Shown here piece after piece: positions 32,280 through 44,600 of a stretch of 64,000 bases of DNA. How positions within the stretch are numbered: position 1 is the stretch's first letter; the number at the start of each line of letters is the position of its first letter. The DNA lies in contig CM053333.1 of NCBI GenBank assembly GCA_028583605.1, positions 26,577,302 through 26,641,301 on the forward strand, read 5' to 3'. The position numbers and the translations under genes were made by a program. This stretch comes from Dastarcus helophoroides. Lineage: Eukaryota; Arthropoda; Insecta; Coleoptera; Bothrideridae. The notes beneath the pieces were generated by a model, which was not told the origin of the DNA, did not search any database, and saw only the letters and a list, made by a program, of their open reading frames with translations.

Positions 32280-34055
32280 TTGCGTTTATTTATATAGGTT
32301 CCAGAATATTCAATTTCTAGAGAGGTCTAGAACGGATTCCTGCGTTTGAGGCATTTCGCCGCCCTATTTTTGGAACGCCTGGTAAACTCCAAAATGACAT
32401 CATTTAAAGGACATTATTTTTACTAATAACTAAGTCAACATCCAGAGTGGTTGCAGTATTTTCTTTTTCACATATGACTCAACAGCAAGAAGCAAATAAG
32501 AGAACTTTGCTCTTTTCTAGTACCACTATTAAAATAAAGTTTCTGTTTGAAATTGTTACCAGTATTATGTTAAGGTAATAGCAAGAATGATGTTTTTGAA
32601 ATATGTCTAATTCTAATACCCTAGATGTCAATAACAAAGCCCTTGACACCTGAAAAATATTGTAATCGCTTTCTAGGTTGAGGTTCAATGTGCTATAAAT
32701 TTTAGATGTATGAGCCTCACGTCATTTGAGGTGGTTAAAAATCCTAAAATTGTATTCACTATACTCCAGTAACCAGTTAAAAATTTTCCGTCTTCACTGA
32801 CATATTATTAGAAATATTTATTCGTAACAAATAAGAACCAAAAACCCCACATCATTTTGAGTCATTAAAAACCGTACAACTGTGGGTAAATTTTGTGTTT
32901 TTTAATTTTATTAAAATTCATTTCATTTTGACGTCGTCGCTAAAGTCGCTAACTGGGTTCGCAAAAATCGACAGAAGCGATATTTTCGGCTTCAATGATT
33001 TTTTGTTTCTATTCAAAAACAACTTTTAACTGAACTTGCAGCTACTTAAAGCTAAGATCGAGCCAAAGGAAACTATACCGTTGTATCTTTTGGTTGCCCT
33101 CCTACATGTGAATTGTAGCTAACCATAACCTACGCGTTTAATTTCAGTTCAAACGCAGGTTTCGTTTGTATTGTGAAATCGTTGCCACTGTTATAGATTT
33201 TTCGTTCGTGGAAATGTACGTTTGCTTTAGTCCGAAAAGTAAAATTCGAGCGCAATATTATAACTACCCCCGTCAAATTAAGAGAGAATTCGGGGTTTAT
33301 CACAAAATTCCTCAACGACTATTTAAGTAGAAAAATTAATTTGCAACAACTGACAGGGTATTAACCAGAAACTGATATCTAAATATCAAAAAATAGTCTA
33401 TTTTTCTGTCCAAATAAATATAATAAAATGAATTGTAATTAAAATTAACTTACAGATAAGAGATCTTATTATTTTTATTATTATTATTGCTGTTATTATT
33501 AAAATTGATCGCGTGAATACAGTTATTTAAACCAAAAAAGTAATTTGCAACAGCTGAGAAAGGATATTAGCAGAAGCTGATACCTGAATGTCAGGGATGT
33601 CGAATTTTTCGAATTAACCTAATGATTTAATATTGTTAAATTTTACCACATGAACAGTTTTCTTAAATAAAGTTTAGAACGAACAATTAGAGTGTTCGGA
33701 TTTTAGAATGGTTACCGAGGATCCATTAATTACAATAAAAATATTTTATATCATTTAGATGCAAAAAGCGACTTCCTTATCTTTACAAGAATCAATAACT
33801 ACTTTAATAATGTATCAAAAAACTTTATTTAAGCTGTTGTCGTTTTTGTGTTGAATTATTTAATTTTAATTTTATTTTAGCTTTTCGTAATTTATGGTTT
33901 ATTCTAAAGTTGTAATTTGCTCCCACACATAAAGAAGGCATCGCTACTTCCTTGTAGACCATGAATAATGTACTAAAACCGAGCGTTCTGTCTTTATCCT
34001 CTTGGTTTTAAATAGAACTCTAACTCCTTCACATTATAATGTATTTTATTTTTCC
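32280..34055. other. Probable intron DNA, no gene recognised
   Basis: AT-rich. A 61-codon open frame on - (33130-33315; NFTFRTKANVHFHERKIYNS) has protein-like composition but no recognised family or clear splice context. Nothing else was seen. Confidence 0.4.
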
Positions 34056-34059
34056 GTCA

Positions 34060-34320
34060 GTTCACACTCATCCTTACTTATATATAAATGCGACGAAAGT
34101 GTGTCTGTTTGTCCGCTTTTCACGACTCAATTACTAAAGCCATTTTGGCCAAAATTGGTGTAGACTTGGACATTCCTTACGATGCGAAATAATTCATAGG
34201 TTTTTTTTTATCCCAAACTTATATCCACACAGTTTAAATAACCTTACACTTTATACGATGTAAACAATCATAGGGAAAAGTGTCAACCCTATGATCTTGA
34301 TTTTGACAGCGTCCTCTGTT
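34060..34320. repeat. Dispersed repeat D, copy 3
   Basis: ATATAAATGCGACGAAAGTG, TGTCTGTTTGTCCGCTTTTC and AAATTGGTGTAGACTTGGAC are shared in style and order with the copy at 44.05-44.37 kb, as are AATAACCTTACAC and GACAGCGTC further on. An old RTE-LINE-like or SINE-like dispersed repeat. Confidence 0.5.
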
Positions 34321-36385
34321 CTAGGGTTCTCGAACTATTATTATAAAAGTAGACATCTGCATTATCGATTTCAGCAATATTACGTTACCGGCTTGCACTT
34401 TGAAATGAAAATTAATTCCAAAATTCATTTAAATGTAAAATTATTTTGGAATTTCGATTCAGTTGCATTACAGTTATTTATTGAAGTTGACGAGAGTCGC
34501 GGCTAACAGCTACTCTTTTTATTTGTTGGACAGGAGAACCAGTGGCTTCATTTTTCTCTCTGTAATTCTTTTTTTTTTTGGTTTTTTTATCCGACTTACT
34601 CTTTGTACTATGTCCTGATATTTTATTCCATTTTTATAAGCAATTGTTCACATTCTTCATTTTCAAGTGTTTTTAATAAAATTAGGAAAACATTTCTAAC
34701 AGTTTTTTTAAAATTTAATTCGGAAAGGTAGTAGAGACATAATACAACAGTAGATATGTTATTGAAATAGCTGAAAACTACCGATAAATTTTTCAAAAAA
34801 TCAAAATCTGACCCATACCAACATGCCATTTAGGTCGATTTGCACATGTTATTTTAACTAATAAAATATATAATTAGATTGGTATAAGTTAATAAAATAA
34901 AGTATATAACAGGTCTAGGGCGAAGGGAAAAATAATAATATTAGAAAAACCATAGAATTCAATCCCACTCAGAATGGACTTCACTAATTCTCTCAACAAA
35001 TAGCAACAACTAAAGCTCCCGATCTCTCACATTGTTCGTCTTTTTTTACAAATGAAAAGTTTGATTCTCTATTCTTCAGTACAAATAATAGCACCCTTTC
35101 TCTTCAATTGTGACGGATCTGCTATACTGGGGAGGTCCTCCAGGATATCCCGACCGACAATCCAAAACAAGGGAACTATTTCGAATAAAACTGAAAAATT
35201 GTTTGCCAAACAATTTCGTTGTTCTTATTTTTAATGCAATTGTAATTGATTTTAGTAGTCTAAATCATTGTGTCGGTATCAGTTAAAAATATTTTAGTTT
35301 TTTTTTTCTAAAACAATCCGTCATCTAAGAATTAAGCACAAAATAATTTTTCCTACATTATCCAGCTAATGGAAAGTTGGTCCGAAAATGTATCCAATGT
35401 ATAAAATTTTGAATTTCTACGTCACCAGTGTTTCTAGTTTTGAAAAACATTCAACGTCCACAAGAAGCATTTTTTGTCTTATTTTTGGTTACAAAATTCG
35501 CTACTCTTGATCAAAACTTTAAATTGCTATTGGCTTAATTTTTTGAAACGAAATAAATCTCATTCATTACAAATAATGAATTTGATCAATAATGTGTTTT
35601 TATCTGTTCGATAGTCCTTGGTCGTTCTTTTGGCAACTTCATGATCTCGTGGTGAGAACGTCTATTCCTTGGGGGCAAAAAAACCCAATCAAGTGCAATT
35701 CTGAGTCATCGTCATTAGTGAAAGTTTTTGCAAATTTTGAATAATTGGTAATGATATGGTGGAAATTCAGGACTATATGGTGGATGTGATGTCATTTCAC
35801 GTGTAAGCAATTTGTATGTGATGTGGCCTTGGCGTAGAATCATTGAATTCCTTTACAATCTGGCAATCTAATCGTTTTTCGTTGATGAGTTCCTTCAGCT
35901 TCATTAGTTATTTGCATTAAATAGTTTAATTGATCCGTTTGGGGCAGCTCTCCCTTCTTTATTCTTCTTTGTTTTTTAAATTGAGGAGGTTATCTTATTC
36001 CTTCACGTTTTGCCTCTAGTGATCCCAATGTAATGTTTTTGCCAGCTTCCAGTTGATTTTGTGTTTGTATTTTGGGACCCTCTTTGGGAATCTGTTGTGA
36101 CCGACTTCACCTCGCCAGAAGCGTCTCAACTTACTCTATCTAAGTGCATTTTCTATGACAGCAGCGCAAATAACACAATACATTTGTAATTCTACCTGAT
36201 TGACAGAATGATTTATTTTAATTCAATTCAGTTTTCCACGCTGGTTTATCACGTTTATACCTTAATTATTTTTTGTTGGTATACGGGGGTAGTTGCAAAC
36301 GTAATGCATATATGCTTGTAGAACACGAACAAAAAACAAATAGCAAGATCGGGCAAAAACTGCATTAAAGTACAATTCTTAAACT
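34321..36385. other. Probable intron DNA, no gene recognised
   Basis: AT-rich; no gene recognised. 35.6-36.2 kb is slightly more complex in composition and may be transposon debris related to the mariner relic that follows, but I could not align it. Confidence 0.35.
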
Positions 36386-36389
36386 TCAA

Positions 36390-36660
36390 AATTATGTATT
36401 ATTATTCAATATCGTCACAGTTAACGAGGACACATTTATTCCAAAGTGTAGCAAGTTTTTCATTCCATCACTTTCGACTTTTCTCGAATTTAGGACTTGA
36501 CCGTAACGTCCAATTACTTTTGAGGTATCTATTGAGTAGAGGAAAAAAATATGTGCTAGATCGGCGTAGTAAGGAGGGTGTGGAATCGATTCAAACTCCA
36601 GGTCTCGTAGTTGTCTCTAACACGACAAACTCGACGTCGAAGGTGTTTTAGAGTCTGTAT
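36390..36660 (-). pseudogene. Mariner-type transposase C-terminal relic
   Basis: On - the end of the frame reads WNEKLATLWNKCVLVNCDDI. This matches the C-terminal pattern of mariner transposases (Gly-Ile-x-x-Leu-x-x-Arg-Trp-x-Lys-Cys-Ile, then GDY). The preceding text contains stops. No catalytic residues or terminal repeats were found. A degraded fragment. Confidence 0.45.
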
Positions 36661-38159
36661 ATTCCTAGAATAACAGCACTCGTATTGACATAGCACTAGG
36701 GCACGTTTCCATACTTTCGTTTCTCAAAATACACTGGATGAATTCAACGACCTCAAATCTACGCATGCGTTTAAAGGGGGAATGTCACTTTCACATTCTA
36801 CCTGGCGCTCCTCTGAAGGTCATTTTGTTCGCACTCTGTGCATTATTTTTCAGGGTTCCCTCGTATTATTGTGAACAGTGATGATTCGACTACAAAAAAT
36901 GGTCTATTTTATTTCATTTGAGATGCATATGACAAATATTGATTTTTTTTAGTTAAATGTATCTCTTAACTCACACGGGATTCTTCTGGCATCCAAATCC
37001 AAAATATTTTAAAAGATTTTCATATGTTGCATATATCATACGATCTCTTGCATCTTTGATGATCCAGTTCAGTTATGACTTTGATTAGGTCATCAACTTC
37101 GCTTGGTGATCGAGTAGAACGCTGATTACTTTTGAGTGCCTTTGCATGAGAAAACTTTCAAAACAGATTTTTTTAAACCAATTCTGGCATCTGCGCTGTT
37201 AACCAATCAACATATTAACCTTCGCATATTTCTTTAGGACCATGATTTTTGCTTTGGCGGAATGAAATAAGCTACAAGTTTTGAATATAATTCGTATTTG
37301 CACTTCATTAAACACTTGTACATTACAGTACGCATAATTTTATTAAATTATTTAATGGTTGCAGTTATCAAATTTCAAAGGAAAGAAGTCAAGAGGGATC
37401 AGCATAAAAAAGTAACACTATACTTTGTCACTCTATTTAAAATTGGTTACAATAAATCTGGATATAAATATGTACATGTAATTTTACACAATTCGAAGTG
37501 AAGCTCCAAATTTTAGTCTAATTAAAGTTGTAACAAAATTACCTTTGGAATTAAGACACGAACCTACTCATTTTATATAGATGTGCAAATATACATTTCA
37601 TATCTGATCAGAATTAATGCATGTAATAATACAAATAGATTCACACATACACTATATAAAAATGTTAAATTTCATTTAAAATGAACCGAAAATCTGGTGT
37701 CACAATTTGGTAAAAAGTAATTTACCGCAAATGTTGGTTTCCCCCTTTGCCACATCGCTAATTGGAGTTTACGCGAAACGTATATTTCGCTAGCAGAACT
37801 GGCACTCTCAAGCGTGCTAATACAGTTTAATTGATTATTAAAAGAAGACGTGGCGTAATTGAAATTTGATTGCTTTTGATGAAGTGTTAGTGATTTATAA
37901 AAGCCTGAACTTAAAAGGCTATGCTATGAAGACAATATAATTTTGGAAAAATTCAATCTGCTCTTTATTAAATTATGTCGAGTAATTTGTTGATTATTGG
38001 ATCGGTGTTTTGACGTACAATGTCACATTGTTTGAAATATCCTATTCCATGTGTTCTGATATGTTATTATTGTAGTAAGAAGGTGTAATGGAGATGTCAA
38101 AAATGAAAGAAACGTGAAATGGGGGAGATAATTGGTTATTCTGTGAATGATGTGAGGAG
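36661..38159. other. DNA upstream of Mef2 start exon
   Basis: AT-rich, no gene recognised. It lies in the presumed 5' intron and could hold enhancers. Confidence 0.4.
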
Positions 38160-38300
38160 AATAAGGGGGCGATACACGATTGGATTATAAGGCGCTACCT
38201 GTACAGGTAGATCGCCCTTGTCGCGTAGGAGTACACGCGCCGTCCTTGTTTTCTAGCGATCGATTTGCTCCTACCCTGATCTGAATCAGGTCACTGGGTG
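38160..38300. promoter_or_regulatory. GC-rich patch with paired CAGGTAG palindrome
   Basis: CTACCTGTACAGGTAG at 38195-38210 is a perfect 16-bp palindrome made of two head-to-head CAGGTAG boxes, the recognition motif of the early insect activator Zelda; CAGGTA is also a Snail/ZEB-type E-box. GGGCGAT (38167-38173) and ATCGCCC (38211-38217) form a further inverted pair around it. CCTGAT-CTGA-ATCAGG (38275-38290) is another small inverted repeat. The patch is richer in GC than its surroundings and lies 420 bp 5' of the Mef2 start codon. A regulatory role is inference. Confidence 0.45.
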
Positions 38301-38504
38301 GCCCGTTTGTTTCCTTCTACCATATCCTTCTCCTCGTTATACGCGATTTTCCATTTCATAGACCACCTAACCATGTTTCGCTATACTGGTCTTCCGCGTA
38401 AAAATTATCGGACTATACTTTACCGAAATAACTGCGTTCATTTACGCATTCATAACAGTGTGGTTGGTGGTTAAAATGTTTTAAAATTCGTGATTTTGTT
38501 TCAG

Positions 38505-38629
38505 ATCTTTAAGTTGAGGCAAGTATTGAGTGTACAGAACAAGGTGCTCTGACAGACTGATCGGCTTTCTCAGCCACTGTGTGGTAAAATCGTCACGGGT
38601 GTTTTTAATAGAATTTCAAAATTGCTGCC
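38505..38629 (+). other. Mef2: Mef2 5' UTR segment
   Basis: The acceptor TGATTTTGTTTCAG ends at 38504 and the start codon is at 38630. The 125 bp between is leader sequence. The acceptor implies at least one upstream noncoding exon, for which 21.5-22.07 kb is the best candidate seen. Confidence 0.6.
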
Positions 38630-38683
38630 ATGGGTCGCAAAAAAATACAAATATCCAGGATCACCGACGAACGGAATCGACAG
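38630..38683 (+). CDS. Mef2: Mef2 coding exon 1
   Basis: Encodes the first 18 residues, the start of the MADS box. Donor CGACAG/GTAAAT. Kozak context GCTGCCATGG is strong. Short first coding exons ending at this Gln are usual in Mef2 genes. Confidence 0.95.
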
Positions 38684-41600
38684 GTAAATATTCATTAATC
38701 CTTGCATGCATTAACTCAAAACACAATTAAGTCACCGTTACACAAACTGATGAATCATCTTCTACGTTTTGATATTGGAAATGGAATCACCTTTTGTTCC
38801 TTACCGATCTAAACCCCTCGCGAAGATAATTTACTCTTCCACAGTACATGTTGATAATAAAAATATGAGCGTATTATAAATTACAATATATCTAGAAGTT
38901 TAATCTGTTATTTAGACGCATATACTTGCATATGAAGAGCAACCGGAAAATTATCTAATCTTGAGAATTTTTTTTATTAGTTTGATTCATCAGAATCAGT
39001 AGGACAATTCTTGGATAATATTGATTGCTGTTTCCAAGTATTCGATTCCTTACAGAAGAAGATAAGAAGATAGAGAGAACAATAAATGTTAAACATAGCT
39101 TACAATTTTTTGTTTGAGACAGACATCGTTCTATGAAGACACTTTACATAGTGTCTATAACGAACAGAATTTCGTAAGTGGCAAGGTAAATTTTAAGATT
39201 CTAGCCTTATTAGTATTATTATTATTATTTAATTTATTGAGGCTCTACTACAGAACTTCCAAACTCTAGAATTCGTTGCAGAGCAGAGTTTTCCCCAATA
39301 ATTCGAACTTATTCTCGTTTAAAACGACAGTTTTATCCCAATATTTAATTAAAGAAAATTTCTCGTTACTTTGAAATTAGTGCTGTCTCATATTGGGTGA
39401 AGTTGCACTAAATTGCTGAAGTAACATAAGCCAGCATATAAATCACAAGATATGACGCACCGGTGCGTCATCGGCATTGAACGTGTTAAGAAAAAATTAC
39501 CAACAAATCTAGGTGGCAGAGTAATTTCAGTATACGATGCATTTATCATAATAATGGAAACATTTAGAGTTGAATGATTGTTTTGCTCTGCTCGAAGGAC
39601 TAAAGGACACGACTTTCTAAAAGCATCAAATTATTTGCTCCTACTGCAATTGTCAAATTTTATAGTTAAAACTTTGGAAAGCAACTGGTTTTAAAAACAT
39701 ACGATTTTAAGATGAAATGTAGGATCAATTTTGAACCCATTTTTTCAATCTGTGGCCAAATTCCTAAGCTATTTTATTGGTTTGGAAAGAAAAGGGTTGC
39801 CTTTTATTCAAGTGAAGTTTTTAATTTTTTATATAACCAATTTGATTTTCTGCTTTTTTCGAGGCCCTTTGGCTGTTTTTCTAGCTTGTTCCTCAACTGA
39901 AGAAATTGCGATTTCAAAAGTCATTAGTAAAATTATTACCACTCGAAACACATTTGCAAATTTAGAAATTATTGATAAATCTGTTCGTGCAAGACCAGGA
40001 CCATGCGATAGATGTGACATCACTTCCCCACCCAGCTCTTTAAAGTGCTGCCAACGATGTGTGTGGTTTAGGGTTATGATGGTAAAACATCGATTTGCCC
40101 ATTTTAACGGTTTCTCTTTGATGCCTTTGCCCAGGTGTCAATAAATATTTGAAAGGCGGTTTCGTTCTTTAAAAAAAACTTAAAATATAAGCCCAAATTG
40201 ACAACATGATCTTTTTTTTAGCAGTTTACTTCCTATGAAAAAGAAATTGCATCTAAAAAGATTCTTAATTTAGATGAACCAACATAAGTCGCGTGTGCCT
40301 TTTAATTTTCATCACGGTTGAAGCATAATCGTTTTCTGATGGTGTTATTGTATTGTAAACACTCCATTTTTCGTCACCAGTGATGATTCTCCAGAAAAGG
40401 AGGATTTATTTCATTTTGATTTAAATCCATTACGCAAATATTAATTCTTTGTGTTTGATGAATCTCTTTTAGATCGCGTGTCACATTTCTTAACGATGCT
40501 AAAGCATGTGAAATGATTTTCAGTTGTTCTGTGTGATATATTTAACCTCAGATTTATATGCCCGTGGGATTCAATCATGGCATCAGATGTTCTATCAGAA
40601 AGTTAAGTCTTTGACGAAGTAACAAATGTCTTAAACCTATCACATAATCAACACCTCGCGTTTAGAGCTTCAACCAAGTTTTTGCCTTTAGGGAAATAAA
40701 TGTAAATATATCTAAATGTTCGATTGTACCGCCCATGTTAATATTGACACTGAATCATTAAAATCGAGCAAAAAGCTACAGCCATCAAAAAAGTATAACG
40801 TTTTAATAGAAATCATTAAAAAACTCCACCCATAAGTTACGGGAAAATTTTTAGATAAAATGTTTAATTGACGACTAAAAAAAGACCATCATTTTCAAAA
40901 TAAAATGTATAGGAGCCATTGATGTCTTAACAAAAGTCCCACCTTCTCACTTTACTTTTAGTCTTTAATAATACGGAAGATTTCTCTTTTTGCAATTGAA
41001 GCTTTAGCATGCACAAACAAAACCACTACCGCTCACCAAAAAGTTTAAATCGTCCATTAGTTGGCGGTGGAGACCAGGTTGACTATCACATTGATTTGGA
41101 TGTTAGAAAGTTCAGGAAAAAGCAGCTTTTTTAATGTTGTAACAACCAATGGCATAGATAAGGGATCAAAGGAATGAATCCCCCCCCCCCACTCCATCTT
41201 ATGTCATGGGTCATAAATTATTAACAAAAAGCGAAAAGTCCAGAATTGTTCCTGTATTTGTTACAAAATATTTTCAATAAGTGATAAATATAACCTATTT
41301 GTATGTTTGTTTTTGCACACCAGAGCGTGGCGAGTCGTACTTTTTATAAATGGGGAATGAAGCTAATCGAAAAAGAAAACGATAACGAAGGCTTCCACGG
41401 CCGGAGTCACTACAGGATATTCTTCTTCCGGGATTGGACCGTGTCAAAGAACTACTAAACGTATTCGACGTTTCGCCCACCATCGTAGGGGGCTTCTTCA
41501 GGAACAAAGAAAAGAAACAATAAATGAAAAGAGAAATATAAGGGAATATGCAAAAATGAAAGAATGAAAACGCCAATTTCAAAACAGAGCACGGTAACTC

Positions 41601-44600
41601 TGCATGTCCACCATACCAGAGGCGAAACTCTTCTGAATTGAAAATTGGTACAAAGGATAAGAAAGTTTAGACAGAAGAGCACGGTAACTCAGTATGTCCA
41701 CCATACCAGAGGCGAAACTCTTCTGAAGAGAGAAGAGTTTCGTGCTCTGTTTTGAAATTGGCCTTTTCATTTTTGCATATTCCCTTATATTTTTCTTTTA
41801 ATTTATTGTTTCTTTTCTTTGTTCCTGAAGAAGCCCCCTATGATGGTGGGCGAAACGTCGAACACTTAAGTAGTTATTTGACATGGTCCAATCCCGGAAG
41901 AAGTATATCCTGAAAAAGAAAATGTCAGAAAGAAAATTCAGAAAGAAAATTGCCAGTGTTATTTGAGAGTGTTTAAAATTGAAAGTTCTATTTTTTTTTC
42001 ATTTTGCAGTTGAAATCTCCAAATTAAAGTTAAACATTTTTCTCTTTTTTTAATCTTGAGTTTGTTTTCAGAAGTTAGGGCTTAAAATTAATGTCGATAT
42101 TTCGTGATTAACTCGAAACTTCAAGCAACAATTTTCAAATTTTGAGACTGAATTCGAATTAGATATTTTTGAAAAACAGTGAATTCGAATTAGATATTTT
42201 TGGAGTAAATTCGAATTAGATATTTTTGGAAAAAAGTGAATTCGAATTAGATAGTTTTGGAAAAAGGTATTTCAAGTTTAAAATCAATAATTAGGGATTA
42301 AAATTTCGATAAAAACTCAGTTACCTTTAGAAATCTTTCGATTTTTTGTTCAAAAATTTCTTTTTTTATAATTTAATTTTAGAGCACAAAATTCTATTTT
42401 TTATTTTCGATTTTAAATGAAAATTTCTGATATTTTTGGAAAAAGCTAAGTATTTTGAGTTTAAAAATCGAAATTTAGGGATTAAAATCGAAAGCTCGGG
42501 AAGAAAAAATGTCTGTTTATTTTTTACAATTTTGAGTTTAAATTAGGAGTTTCTATTTTTTTTTATTTTTGACTTCATGTGAAATTGTTTGATATTTTTT
42601 CAAAAAGCCAAGTATTTTAAGTTTAAAAATCGAAAATTAAGATTAAAATTAGAAGTTCCTAGAAAGTTAAAATTTCGTAAAAATTCAACATTTTTAGAAA
42701 CTTTCCGATTTTTTCAAAAATTTCCTTTCTTTCGAATTTTAAATTTAAGCCAAAACATCAACAACAAAGGTCAACATTTTTAAGTCAATAAATTAACAGT
42801 TTTACAGTTTACAGAAAAATTTAAAACAAATTGCAATTTATAATTTTTAATTTTTTCCCTTTGAAATCAAAATGTTTAGAAAAAAACAATTTTTTGAAGC
42901 TTTTTCTCAGATTATAAATCTGAAATTTGGAATTTCTATAATTAAATTGTGACTTAAAAGCGAAAGTTTGAACTTTCAGGAAAGGACAAATTTCGAAGTT
43001 TTCAAAAAAAAATGTTGAAATTTGTCGGTTAAAATCGGAATGTTAATGTCAAAATGTCGACGTTAAAATCGAAATTTCGAATTTGCTTTGGATATATATG
43101 AAAAAACTTCGGAATTTGTATAAAGAAATTTTCGAAATTTTGAGTCTTCGAAATCTCAAAATCACTTGAAATATCTGAAAATAAAGCTTTTTTCAAATTT
43201 CGAATTAAAAATCGTAATTTTTAATTTAAAACCGACATTTCGAGTTTACGTAGGAAGAAAATTTTAAATTTTGAATTAAATAGTCGTCAAAATGTTTAAG
43301 CTCTGCAGCTTCGAAAACAAATTCTTAAATTTAAAACCGATATTTCGAGTTTAAAACCAAAATGTGTAGCTTAGGGTAGAAGAAAATTAAAGAGGTTTAA
43401 GGTTAAAAGTCTAAATTTGGACATTAATGTAGAAATGTAAATTTTGAAATTTCTAAAAGAAATTTTTAATCGTAATTTCTAATTTCAAACAGATATTTCG
43501 AGTTTAAAATTAAAATATTTAGCCTAAGAGTGGAATAAATGTTAAAACGTGAAAAGCTTGAAATTGATAAAAAAAATGAAAAATTCGAGTTTAAACATTT
43601 CGTTTGAACTTATAAATACTTTTAGTAAAATTCTTTCTTTTTTCCCCAAAACTATATGTACTTTTTCATTCTATAAAGAAAACTGCGCTTTTCTAACTTA
43701 CATGGAGAACATGCTGCTATTGCACACATGAAAAATTATTTTTATTGAGAAAAATCCCATCGCAAAATGCTATCTACAGGTACCACTGGTAACTACTACT
43801 GTATTTATGTATCTTGATAGCTGCTACGTTATTAATGATAAACATTAATGCAATATAATTAATTAAATAAACTAAACTCAATCATATGTGCTATTTTTTA
43901 ATCATTTGTTGCTTTTTGGGTTATATTACAACCAGACTTGCTGTAAAACTTTCTTCTTTATCATCAGATCCGAAATTAATATTGTATTCCATGATTAATT
44001 CTTTGGTTATCCCATTGTTGAAAATACCCATTTGTAATTCTTTGTAATCCTGATACTAAAAGTGTGTATGTCTATTTATCCGCTTTCCAGGGCTCATTCC
44101 TCAAGGGATTTTGACGAAAATTGATATAGACGTACCTTGCATTTCGGGATCGTTAATAGAATATGTTTTATCCTGGAAAACTGTTTCAGATACTCCCAAA
44201 CTACTAATATTATTATCAGAAAGTGTAAATAACCTTACTCCATATTCTATTTAATAAATGATCTGGCAGAAATGACGTCATTTAACAATAGAGCACAACC
44301 TTGCGGTAACTTTACAGGAAAGGTTGTTTTTGATATAATGGTCTGATAGCGTCATCTAAGAGCGTTAGGGTGCAAGTTTTCTGTCCAATATTGGATACTC
44401 GCTAGACAGCTAAATATACAGATGATCCTAACAACGAATTTAAACAAAACAACATTCTGCGATTTACTCGTTAAAACTGATCAAGTTACTTTTACTCCGT
44501 TTATCTAAACCAATTTTATAATCGAAAAATATGTTTGATCGACAGCACTATCTTATAGGAATCTACCATATCTGATCCTTAATTAAAAGCAGAGAAGAAT

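Larger units (their letters stand above)
41369..41922. mobile_element. Family-B element with inverted HHR ends, copy 2
   Basis: GAAAAAGAAAA at 41369-41379 and 41912-41922 forms an 11-bp target duplication. The element starts CGATAACGAAGGCTTCCACG and ends AAGTATATCCT, as in the 19.2-kb copy. Inverted arms carry hammerhead motifs at 41462-41506 (-) and 41820-41864 (+). The centre has three boxes of the type CCATACCAGAGGCGAAACTC with GAGCACGGTAACTC; two are direct copies. Same family as 19233-19696, inserted independently, as the different target duplications show. No coding capacity of note. Confidence 0.8.

Noticed and set aside
39731..40144. 137-codon open frame on + with a Cys-rich patch ([14 protein letters not shown])
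   Set aside because: The opposite strand encodes a recognisable, decayed mariner C-terminal block ([16 protein letters not shown]), so the + frame is an antisense shadow.
41295..41770. Several overlapping open frames on - with [13 protein letters not shown] text
   Set aside because: They arise from direct copies of an internal family-B repeat box, and the same peptide recurs at every copy. No sign of a real protein.
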